Shown: in pieces, positions 21,701 through 33,700 of the stretch | Layout: each line of letters starts with the position of its first letter | Position numbering within the stretch: the stretch's first letter is position 1 | Origin: Gymnothorax reevesii | Taxonomy: Eukaryota > Chordata > Actinopteri > Anguilliformes > Muraenidae | Assembly (NCBI GenBank): GCA_029721435.1 | Contig: CM056573.1 | Span: forward strand, 100,555,447-100,619,446 | Direction: 5' to 3' | DNA: 64,000 nt | Program-made: the position numbers and the translations under genes | The notes under the pieces: generated by a model | What the model was told of the DNA's origin: nothing | What the model saw: only the letters and a program-made list of their open reading frames with translations | The model's database searches: none

Positions 21701-24700
21701 AAATGGCGCATAGCTCACTTCCTGTTTGGCCAAAAAATTTCAAATAAATTAATACAACTCAACATGAACAAAGCAATGATCACACCTAATTTCGTGAACA
21801 TTCAAGCACTTTTATCTCAACATGGCCGTTTCAAGAGGGCGCTGTGGAGCCACCTGACCACACCCAATCTAATATCAACATATAGGTCTACTTGGAAGTG
21901 GACTCCTATAAAGCCTGTAAAGTTTCGCGCAAATCTCACAAAGCATGTGCGCGTAAAACCAACTTCCTGTTTCATGGCGGAACATCGAAATTCGCCGCGA
22001 CGCCACGGATACAAAAATCAATGAATCCAAAAAAGCTTCGCAATTTAACATCGACAAGGTCTTAAGATGCTAAATTCAAAATTTTATGTTGATCGGATAA
22101 AATATCTAGGAGGAGTTTGTTAAAGTACGAAGCCTGTGAATGGCAAAATTTAAAAAATTTGCAAATTCAATTAAAAATGGCGGACTTCCTGTTGAGTCTA
22201 GGTCATGGCACCTAGAGACTTTTTTGTAGGTCTTGGCATAGTACACATGTCCACCGAATTTTGTACATGCAGGTCAAACACGCTGCCAGGGCTGCTTCAT
22301 TGAAATTTTCTAGGTGGCGCTGTAATGCAATTTTGCCACATCCATCTGTAAACCCTAAATCCTAGTAAAGAGTATGACCAGCTTAATATGTTTGCAAAGT
22401 TTTGTGAGTTTTCAAGCATGCTGAGGCCCTCAAAAATGCAATTATGTATTAGGGGGCGCTATAGAGCTACCATTTCACACTCAGTGCCAAATGAGATATC
22501 GAATCAAAGAACGTAATATTTGTAGTCTATGAGCCAAGTTTGGTGAGTTTTCGAGTATGATAAGGCCCTCAAAAATGTGTTCGTAAAATCTGAAAAAACG
22601 CAGGAAATGGCTCATAGCTCACTTCCTGTGAGGCAAAAAAATTTCAAAAAAATTTATGATGACCACTATGACTCTATAAAATTTCGTGAGAATCCGAGCA
22701 AATGCGTTCCAAAATGGCCGCGTGTTTGGTGGCGCTATAGAGCCACCGGGGCATGTCCAAGCACAAAAATAATAATAGTTTGCAATTTTCACGACGACTG
22801 ACGTGTGGGCAAATTTTTGTGAGTTTTCGTGCATGGCAAAGCCCTCAAAAATGCGTTCTCGCAGCAGAATAAAAAGAAGAAGAAGAAGAAGAAGAATAAA
22901 AATCCCATCAAAAACAATAGGTTCCTCGCACCTTCGGTGGTCGGTGCTCGGGCCCTAATTATCGAACACAGTACGTGCTCCTCCGATTATGACCCCCGGT
23001 CATGATGACCAGAAAGCTACGTTCCGATCATAAACTACATAAGGTTCCTAAAATATTGTGAGGTCAATAACACTCAATAGGTTATTACTTCTAAATATTT
23101 TTTAAAATCGTGCAACAAATATTTTACAATACAAATCATGAAAAATCATATTTGCAAAAATGAATCATATTTTTAATGACCTCACACGGCCCACCTGCAG
23201 TACCACTACGGCCCACACTTTGGGAATCACTGCACTAGTCGTTCTAGGAAGAGTGCACTTGCAAGGCCACGAGCACTCCGAACGCTGTCAATGGTTTGAG
23301 ACGAAATGTTCTCGTTGGTATTACGCAATACGTTAGCAAGTGAGCCGCGACAATCTCCGCCATCATACTTTTTCTTTCCCCCCAGTAATGTTATCTGTGG
23401 GGTATGCGGGGTCTGTGAGCGTCAGCTAGTTAAGGTGCTTAGCTACGTTCCCTCGGCTGTTGCCGAGTTTCTCCACTACGAAAACAGTGGAGCATATTCG
23501 ACATAAAACATCGTAAAGCAGCCAATATTCCAGATGTACTCAGATAATAGTTCCTCGCCTGAAAATTAGCTGAATAGTATTTAGCTAAGGAATAGCGAAC
23601 GACTACCGACAGATTACATACAAAGTCAATGCAAAGACGCGAAACTCCGTTGTGCGAAAAATTCGTTTCGCGTCCGGTGTGAAAGCAGCTTTACCGATCC
23701 TGGGGTGCATTTCCCTAAATCGCAGATGTTAACTTGCATAGTTTGACCCATTGACTGTGGATGGACGAACTATGGAAGTTGCTGATTTAGTTAGGAACTA
23801 CGCTTTTGGGAAACGTAACCCTAGCCTTCCCTCTCAGGGGCGTCCCACTTACATGCCGAAAAGAATTCTGGGAAATGCGTACTGTCAAGTTCACACAAGT
23901 TACCACCCGATGCATCCTCGGAAAGACGGGCGTGTCAAGAACACTTCCAGGACTGGTATCCGTTCTCGTCGAGATGCGACCTTTGAGACAGTACATGGTC
24001 TCTCAGAGGGATGACGTTTCTCGAGTTCACAAGAACAGAAGTACAGAGAAGAACGCATTGAAACGGCCAAGCATTCACACCTTCTCGGGCATTTACATTT
24101 TGTTGGGGGGGGGGCAGGAAAAATGTCTCTAGCCAGGAGTCAAAAGTATGAAGCAGAGGCGTAAACCCATTTTAAACCTGGAAGTTTCGAACGTGTTCGG
24201 AACAGTTCAAATCTGCGTGTCGAAATTGCCATTTCAAGACGTTCGCTAAACTTGGCTGGGGTATTAATTGCTTCAAATTGGTAGTATTGGAGTTGTTGGC
24301 CATCTGGTAATTGTTGCCAGTTGGCTTGCTAGCTTACTTATTGTCTGTTCAGTGCCGACTACATTATCACACTATTTATTGCCAAGCCTCATTGAATAAA
24401 TATGTAGAACTGCAGATGCTAACTAGCAAGCAAAATTTGCTCATGGCTAACAAGGCTGAAGGTGGTTTTTTTTTTTTTTCATTGGTAGTTTCTTATCCGC
24501 TTTGGATGATAATTTTTTCCTTTCCAAGTTGGAATGATTCTGAAATGTTTTATTCGTTGTGGTCTGAGAATGACACGCATTATATCCTCGAAAGGTACAT
24601 GCGCTCAGGAAAAACGATGTGATTATTGACTAGCCATACAAGGAAATGTGAGAACCCAGCTTTTCCCTGTGCTGGACTCGAGCTGGGCGAACTTTGAGGA

Positions 24701-27700
24701 TTTTACGCACTTTGGATCATTCAAGACGAGTTCAGAAGGCGTCCTCATATTTTCAACCAGTCACATTTCTACCCGGCGCTTATAGGTTTTCTGTGCCAAA
24801 ATGTCAGTCGGTCAGTCCATCGTTATCTATAGTTTTCAGTCATGTGGCCGTGGCGAACCCCTGGAGGAAAGCAATTTCATTATAGTGGTTAATTCTAGAT
24901 TTTCCACCGGGCTGCCACAGAAGCCTGTGAAATTAACTACCCGTGTATCTCATAATTGCACATTGTTCAGAGCTGCTGTTAAGGTGATGGGTTGTCATAG
25001 CTGTTGCTAAGCTTGATATTTGCCCTGGACCTAACTCTAACCACTTAAAATTATTTACATTATTACTTTTTGCATGTTTATGCTGACTGTGTGGGTTGGC
25101 TGTGGCCCTAGGTAATTTCAGTGTGTAACTGCAGGCGGGAAAACCCATCAGAAATTAGACTAATTTTTGATGTTGCTTTTGACATGGAAAATTGTTTTTG
25201 GCTAGGCAGAATTGTCTGGCTGAAGTGTAGCTCCTCTTTTGCAATACTGAGTGGTATTTTGGTTTGAGTTGAACTGCTTGCAATATTTGCCACCGACCTG
25301 CTGTGTGACTGCACAATGTTCAAAGTGGCGAACAAGATGCAGGGTTTTGTGATTTTTTTTTTGTGATTTGTGAAAAAAAAAAGGGACAATTCCTATCTTT
25401 GTATGAAAAATGGTGTTTATTTCCAGTAAAAACGGCAGTGGTCAGAAATATAGGTAACGTACTCCGGGTTCAGCGGAGTCGAAATGAACCCCGAGCCTCC
25501 CAAACGTACATTTCGTGTACATGAGAAAACCTTTGAAGTTGGCCAGGCATGTTAAGTGTATTCATAACTTAAATAATGCTGATCACGGTCTCTTTGGGTG
25601 AAACTGGTCTTCAATGTATAATGGTGAGGTATATCATGATTTAGTTAAATGGTCAGAAGACCATTGTTTACTCAGCAGTATAGCTGTTTGGATGGTCTCT
25701 GATTGACATAGGAAGCTTACAGTATGTCTCCTCCGGCAGTTGATGGGCGTCGTTGGCTTTTCCTGAGTTCAGGCATTACCTTGAGGCCAGGGTGTAGGCT
25801 GCCTTTGTTATATTGACAAGATTACCATTTCAGAGCATATGGCGGTTCCATGTATTTAACTGCTGGGGCTAACTAAATTGAGTCTCCCTCTCTCCAGCAG
25901 AATGATTCACAATTCCTCGGTTTGCATGCATTTTGGGGGACATCTTGGCTCAGTAGTTAAGCTTGCTTGACTTAGGATTGAAGTATCCTAAGTTCGAGTC
26001 CTTGCCATGGCTTTCAGGATGTGTTCTTGGGCTAAAACACTTCACACCCACAATACCTCACTCTGCCCTGGCATGTAATTTGGTACTGATATATTATCAG
26101 GGAAACCAGACTAAGAGCTGGGGGGATCCTGCGATGGACTATCATGCCATCTAGCAGGGTTCTCCATAAAGGCCAGCAACTGGGGTTTACATGCGGTTGC
26201 GTTGCGTTGCACCGCAGGGTGTTTTAGTGAGTCTCAACCAAAAAAAAAACAACTGGGCTCCATTTCAAATGAAAACTTCACAGTCAATGTATTGACGTAT
26301 AGAAGACTAATAGCTAGTCTCACAGGGCGGGAAATTATGCAGTGAACATTACTGGCTAGCTTGCTGCTGAAATCCCGAACAATCAGCAGCTGCAGTTTTG
26401 TAGTGCATCCCCGCCTGGGCACTACTTGACCGCATCAGGTATTTCCCAAATAAAATTGGCATTGGATTTGTGCATATTGGATGTTTGAAAAATTCATCGA
26501 TAAGCATAATGGTAGTACCCTCAATGACCTCATTCTGAATTTTTTCTATTCTGTGCTGTGGCTGGGCTTTCCAGTGGTGTCAAATTTTTGGTCACATTCT
26601 ACCTGCCTTCATGTTGACATCTTTTCTTGACATGCCCATGCATTTTTTTAACAAGGCAAGCAAAACTGCATTCTGAATGCATTACGAAGACTTTGCTGTG
26701 TAACTGGAGGGAGCTAGACTGTCCTGCCTTAAGTCTGAACTTGCCCCCAATGGAGAACCTGTGTTGCATTTTGAAATGCAAAAGGTGACAAAATAGACCC
26801 CGAACTGTTGTACACCTTCAAAGGCCCAGTAACATTAGCATCTAAAATGGCGAAATTTAGCTCTGTTGCTGCCTCCCAGTTAAATCTCGCATAAGGTGAA
26901 AGTACACTCCAGTTCTGGTTGTGAAGAAAGGTTGCATATTTGCACTGCAGAATGTGGAACTTTGACCCACGGATTGCACTATCCACCTGATTTTCAGCCA
27001 ATAAGTTTTCTGATTGCTCTTGTTAAAATCAGTTGACATCTTGTTAACTGGTCACCCTGGTGGTCTTGCATGAAATTTTGCATAATTGATCTCTGGCAGA
27101 TTGTGGAAACAAATATAAAAAAGTGTGCGTGGATTTCAGGCACAAAATGGCTGACTATTGTGTCACATCCTGTTTTGCAAGACATTTGCAGATGTGACTG
27201 GGATGAAGACTTGTTTTCTGGAAGAAATGGACAGAAAGACTCTTTAAACACACAATCGCTTGGTGTCTTCAGTCCCTAAAAATGGATGAATTGTTGTGAA
27301 AAGGAATGGTGACATCACAAAGTGTTAAATGCAGTACATTAAGAGGCATTAAAAAAGAGGCACATAGAGAAAGTAGCGCGACCCGGCACTAAAAATAATC
27401 TGACACCATTTACCATTTTGCCAATTTTTATCGGATGTGCCTGTCCCCAGTGACGAGGAGTAGCATGTCTGCGATGTCAGGACCATCCCTGCGTGCTGTA
27501 AATCACGTATTGAACTGGTGCAATGGAGGGCCAAGAGGCTGCAGGTTTCCATTCTGACTAGAAACTCCACCAGGTGATTTCACTGATTACCTCACCTTGA
27601 AGCAGAGTGCAGGGAGTTGATTAGTGACATGACCTGGTGGAGTTTCTGGTCAGAATGGAAACCTGCAGCCTCTTGGCCCTCCATGGCACTAGTTTGACGC

Positions 27701-30700
27701 CCCTGCAGAGATCCCTTCATCCTGGAGTAGTCTTCACACCAATCGAGAGCTGATATGGTCACGGCACCTTCCGGGAACCTTGGCAGTGGTTAACATTGCG
27801 GGACGGAAATGTTGTTTGAGATGCATCACACGAATGCTGTGGTCCTGCGTGCACACATTCGCACGTCGCTGCCCAGGACGCAGTCGATTTCTGGTGTTTC
27901 CCCTCTGCCCCCCAAAGTGTCGCAGCCTTGTCTGCTTTCATTCCAGCCATCAGCATTCCAGTCCCACTCCTTGTTCTGTCCTGTCGATTGTGGCATCGTG
28001 ACTTTTCACGACCTTAGTTTTTAAATCAGGATTTTTATAGCCAGGGTTGATGTTGAGCAATGCATACATTTCTCTGCTTGCTCTCCTTTCTGCAGATCTT
28101 TCGCGGAGTGTCTCATGTATTGGACTATGGTTAGCACACTTTGCGGACTTACCCAAGTGTTCGAATTCACCATTTGTGAGCTTATACTCTACTTTTAATA
28201 TCCTTGTATTTGTTTTTTCTTTATACACTATGCACAAAAGTTTGTACATTGTTGCTTGTTGCATTTTAATGCCTCTTGATTGCTGTTCCAACTTCTTTTG
28301 AAATAAGTTGGAAGAATCGAGATTAAAATTGTTTATTTTTGAAATGACAATATTATTTTGAAACAAATACTTTGTTGGAAGCATAATACAGGCAAAATAG
28401 AATTTGACGAATCATTGCTTTCAGTTCTGATTTTAATTAACTTGCTGTCCTTTTTCCTGATTTAGCATTGTATTTTGTTCTTGACGGATATTTCGCTTTT
28501 GGGACAGGGACACATCCCTGGCCGCCAGGCAGCAAATTTTGACCCGTCTTCCTCTGTTTGTTTTTAGAAAAAACCAAGAATTTGCTCTTCAATGGTGCTA
28601 AAGCGGTCATCGGAACAATATGGAAGCTGGATGGTGAAGGAAACCAGTCCAGCATTGAAATGGGTGGTCCTACTGTGCCAGCTATGAATCAGACTCTCCT
28701 GCGGGGACAGACCATAATTGGATTTGACGGCAAACTGCTAAAAACAGGCTTCTCTGCTGGTGAGACGAGTTGTTGACTTTGTCACTTGGACATTTATTGT
28801 ACCTTTGTTTATTTGTATTTGGATGTGTTATTGGGGGCAAGGCTCAAATTTTTTATTTTTTTTTTTTGGCTTGCGTTGCAAATTGCTAATCAAAGGTCTT
28901 TGCTTGATTAGCAGTTTTGCTGCTGTGTGTGACAATTTTTGTCACACCAATTTAGGACTTTGTTTTAAAGAATTTCACTTTAAAATTCAGTTGGTTTATT
29001 TACCAAAACAGTGGAAAATAAAGTGTTTGCTACGGAAGAGAACGATTTTTTTCTGTGGCAAGATCTTTTTTTTTTTTTTTTTGAACTGCTGGATAGATAC
29101 TATGGGCAAGTATATTGAGCAGTTTACACATCAGGCTTAGCTGAGGAGTTTAATTCAGGCAACTCCTGAAAAACAGGGATTGAAGCGAACTTGTCCATAC
29201 TCTATACCAGGGCTATTCAACCTTGTCCAGAAAGGGTCACTGTGGGTGCAGGCTTTCATTCCAGCCAAGCAGCTACACACCTGATTCTACTGATCAACCC
29301 CAAGAGTCTGCTAATGAGCTTGATTAGTAGAATCAGGTTTTCAAATGTGAGTCCATCGTATATCACACCCTAATGGTCAATTGCCTGATTCTTAGAAAAA
29401 CTGGCTGCTAGAATTGGCTTCAGTCATGGTGTTGTTTTTCCAGTTTACTCTGATTAGCCACAAAATTGAAACCACTGACTGGTGACGTCAATAACACTGA
29501 TTGTCTGAATTGTGCCTGATATGGGGTGGGACATATTGGGCAGCAAGTCGAAAGTCAGTTCTTGAGATTGAGTTGGAAGGAGGAGAAATGGGTGAGCAGA
29601 AGGATTTTAGTGACTTTGACGAGAGCCTAGTTTATATGGATAGATGACTGGGTCACTGCATTTCCACAATGGGTGGTAATGTGTGGTGTTCCTTATGGGT
29701 GCAAAAATTCAGCATTTTTAGTCCTATGGAATTCGTTTTGGGTTTTTTTTTTTTTCCCCAAGTTCTGTTTTTTCCCTTTTTACCCCTCAGCCCTCAAGGC
29801 TGACGGGTATTGCTATCCTTCGTGCGGTCGGGCGGGTGGGCGGCGGGCGGGCGTGCGTCTCCAGAAACTTCGACATCGGCCTGAGGAGTATTCCGTGCAT
29901 TGCACGCTAATTTTAATTTTTTGGACTTCTGTGTTTTTTTATCAATTACACCAATTTTACCATCAGAGAGAGTGCGCTATTCATGTTAATGAATAAAATG
30001 TTCACTAAATAGAAATAACCTTAAATTAATTGATCAGAACAAGTACTGCATAATGGCGCAATATAACATTGCACTGTGGTGAAAGAAGTAGGTTTTATTT
30101 ATTTATTCAGGGTTCCTGCGGTCATGAAATTCCTGGAAAAGTTATGAAATTTGAAAAACCTGTTTTCCAGTCTGGAAAAGTTATGGAATTAACTAATAGT
30201 TTTGGAAAAGTTTGCATAAATACACTTCTTTGCCTAATATACTCAGCAACAAAAGTTTCTGTGACACCATTTATGTGTATGTTATAAATGACACGCAAAG
30301 ATCTCAATGCAATCAATATGTTTATTTAACAGGAGAAACACTGACTTTTCAGTGCCAACGTCACTCAAAACGAAAAATGTCATTTTCATGCGTCATGAAG
30401 CACTTGTCTGACGTCTAACCAATTGTGACCTTCACACTTCAATACCGGATGTGACTTTCTCGTGCCATGATGCAAGCAACGCATCTCCGGCGCATGGACC
30501 GAATCAGATGTGCCAGAAATTGCTGTGGGATGTCATTCCAAATCTGACGTAGACGTTGTCGCAATTCCTGGAGTGTAGCTGGCGGGTTATCCAACCGCCG
30601 CAAACGTCGATCCATCTCGTCCCAAAGATGCTCGATTGGGGACATGTCTGGGGATCTGGCTGGCCATGGCAGGACATTGACATGTTGTTGCATCAGATAC

Positions 30701-33700
30701 TGCTGTACAATCCTTGCAACGTGTGGTCTGGCGTTATCATGTTGCAGCGTTATTCCGGGACCATGTTGCATCAAAAACGGTACCACCAATGGCCGTAGCA
30801 CTTCATCGCGATATCTTTGACCTGTCAGATTTCCATCAATAACAAGCAAATCTGTTCTGTTTCTAGCCGTGATCCCTCCCCAAATCATGACACTACCACC
30901 TCCAAAACGATCAAATTCCTGAACACAGTTGTTGGCATAACGTTCTCCACGTCGACGGTATACACGTAAACGACCATCACATCGGTTAAGCATGAATCTT
31001 GATTCATCAGTGAAGAGTACAAGATCCCACTGACGTTGGATCCACCGTCGATGTTGTTGTGCCCACTGTAGACGCAGTCGTCGGTGTTGTACTGTGAGTA
31101 TTGGACGTCTTGCTGGCCGACGTGGGACAATGCCAAAATGACGGAGACGGTGACGGATTGTCTGTGCAGACAGTCGCCTCAAACCAGGTATCGTTCTTGC
31201 AGTTATGGTTGCAGGTTGGAATCGATTTCGGAGATGGGTTGTTCGAATCCAGTTGTCCTGTCTGGGAGTGGTTACTCGTGGACGGCCGCTGCGAGGACGG
31301 TCTCTGACATGTCTTGTCTGCTGATGACGCTGCCATAAGTTCCAAATGGTGTTTCGGTGGACATTCAGGCGATGAGCAACTTCCCTCTGCGAGGTTCCGG
31401 ATTCAATCATCCCAATGGCCCTCCACCGATCATTTTCAGACAGTCTTGGCATTTAGAGGGTAGAGTTCCTGATCCAAAATGGCTGTGTTTTCGATAAGTG
31501 ATGCTTCCGTCGTTCATCAGGCACAATGTGAACATTCCAAAAATTCTCCTCTTTTATTGCCATCCACAAGCATGATTTACGCACATTTTCACGTGCAAAG
31601 TCATTTTCTCGCATTTTCATGATTTCCATTTCAATGTTGTGTTTACGTGTACTGTTTCAGTCTGATATCACCATGTATGACAATTTCATAATTGCGTTAT
31701 GAAAAATAATTAACAATATTGGTGTCACAGAAACTTTTGTTGCTGAGTATATTTATAATATGTTCACTAAATCTCCAAAAGATATCTAGAGTTTACCGCA
31801 AAACTAAAAGTTATTTCAAATCGAAGACAACACCGTTGAAACTAACATGACCTTGCATGATACATGGAGGTTATATATGCAGCTAATTGGCGGGCAGGCT
31901 AACAGTTGGTTCGTGCTAGGATTGCAAGAGTGGTATAGTTTCCCATGGACGTAGGTTACACTGCTTATAATGCTTGGAAAATGCTCTTTCAATAATATTT
32001 GGCTTTCAAACGACAAATATAAAACATGGCTCGAGAGAGGCAGAACCTGGCCGCGCTGGATGCAAGTTCTGTGTAAAATCGTTTGATGTTAGCAACATGG
32101 GGGAAGCGGCGCTCATTAGCCATGCTAAAGGAAAAAAAACATTTAGACAATCAAAAGGCGGCTGAACAAACAGTGAGTGTGAGCGCCTACTTCACTCCCC
32201 ACTCTGTTGCTGCAAAGCTAGATAGGCCAACAGCTTCAACTTAGACTGACACGGCAAGCTCAGCAAGACAACCAACACTTAACCAGTATGCTACCTCAAA
32301 TGACGTGCTATCGGCTGAAGTGATGTGGACTCACATTAGTCGCACAAATCCTGTGCCAGCATAGGCAAAATTTTCCGAGCCATGTTTCCCACAGTGAAAT
32401 AGTGTCTAAATTTAGTTGTGGGAAAAATAAGTCTGCGTACCTTGCAACATTTGGAATCGCGCCCTACTTCAAATCACTCCTGGTTAGAGAGGTGTCCAGG
32501 TTAGGCTGCTTGTTCAATTATGTTCGACGAAAGCTTGAACAGAGCTCCAACTCAAACAGATGGATCTGCACGTATGGATTTGGGACGTGGAGAGGTGAAA
32601 ACCCGCTATGTAGGCTCAGAGTTCCTTGGACAGGCAACTGCCCTGGACATTATAGAGTGGATGCAAAATATGCTCTCTGAAACAGGAATGAAGAATCCCT
32701 TGCTGCTGTTAATGAACGGACCCAATGTAAATTGGAAGGTTTTCGATTTACTTCAATCTGACCTTGCCCAAATCAAAGCTCTACTGAACATCGGGTCATG
32801 CGGACTGCACACTCTACATAATGCGTTCTGGGACGGATACAACGCAAGTGGATGGGAGGTGGATCATACCCTTTCCAGCCTTCAAAAACAGCCCAGAGCG
32901 CAGAGAGGACTTCATAAAACTCACAGGCAGCGACACATCCATGCTTAAATTCTGCCAGCACCGATGGGTTGAAAATGTGAAGGTTGGTGAGAGAGGACTG
33001 ATGCCGTGGCCTCGAGATGAACTTTGTCGATGCAGTCTCACAAGGAGAAATACCAGAGCCAAAGGTCAGATCTTTCCAGGAGATCAAGAAGGCCTGGGCA
33101 GATCCACTTTTCCCCGGGAAAATGGCAGTATTCCAGAGCATAGCCAAGCAGGTCACCCCTTTCCTCGTCCACTACCAAGTCGACAAGCCAATGCTACCAT
33201 TCATGGGTGAGGACATGTACCAGCTGCTCAAAGGTAATGAAACATTATGTATTTGCCTGTTCTATATTTCAACCCATAGTAACGTCGCACTCAGATTAAC
33301 AATTTGGCTTTAATTATTTATTATTATATTCATGTTCTAATTATACTGAGCAATAAATGAAACGCAAGTTAGCTAGTCAGTTAATGCACTCTTGGTTACT
33401 CAGTCAAAGTGACCACAAAACAAAGTTTGAAAGGAGTGTAAATGTGCTCACGCTAGTAATTTTATTTTCTATAAATACGCGCAAACTTATTTTCCGTTCT
33501 GCCTTAAACTTGTGTGTCTTTTGTTGCTCAATATATTTTTTTAATGAAATATCAAGGAGAGAAATGAATGGGAGTCGATGGCGATTAAAAATCTTATCCC
33601 TTCATTCTGTTTAAATTATGCCCCAAGTTCCAGATATGTTGTTTATGAACGTAAAAGACAAATTTACGTGTCAAAAAAGTAGCAGTTAGCCGTGAAGATA

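Larger units (their letters stand above)
19500..23232 (+). mobile_element. 3.7-kb hAT-type nonautonomous element
   Basis: The exact 8-bp duplication CACTAGTC flanks it (19492-19499 and 23233-23240). The termini are inverted: CAGGGGTTCCCAAACT at the left, and CAGTGATTCCCAAAGT on the complement of the right. Both arms are rich in GGCCCAC. No transposase is present. Much of its length is a nested repeat (20335-22965). A second copy of its right end lies at 1-88. Confidence 0.92.
18774..28567 (+). other. siva1: siva1 intron 1 (9.8 kb)
   Basis: Starts GTGTGT and ends TGTTTTTAG. It contains a complete hAT-type element (19500-23232), a SINE (25937-26160) and a palindromic MITE (27505-27708). The intervals 18774-19499, 23241-25936 and 26161-27504 show no recognised gene. 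The first has many TAGCTAGC-type palindromes, and 26450-27250 contains only short, unplaced minus-strand ORFs. Confidence 0.88.

Noticed and set aside
19280..24240. An outer element around the 3.7-kb hAT, suggested by GATGGCAATTTTGAA at 19287 and an inverted AAATGGCAATTTCGA-like block near 24220-24235
   Set aside because: The shared termini are short and no target duplication could be found. The evidence is too weak for a feature.
25937..26010. tRNA gene
   Set aside because: The A and B boxes are present, but the acceptor stem does not close and a long unrelated body follows, so it is called a SINE.
26599..27251. Minus-strand ORFs in intron 1 that might be transposase
   Set aside because: No catalytic motif, HTH or terminal repeat was visible, and the resemblance was not specific.
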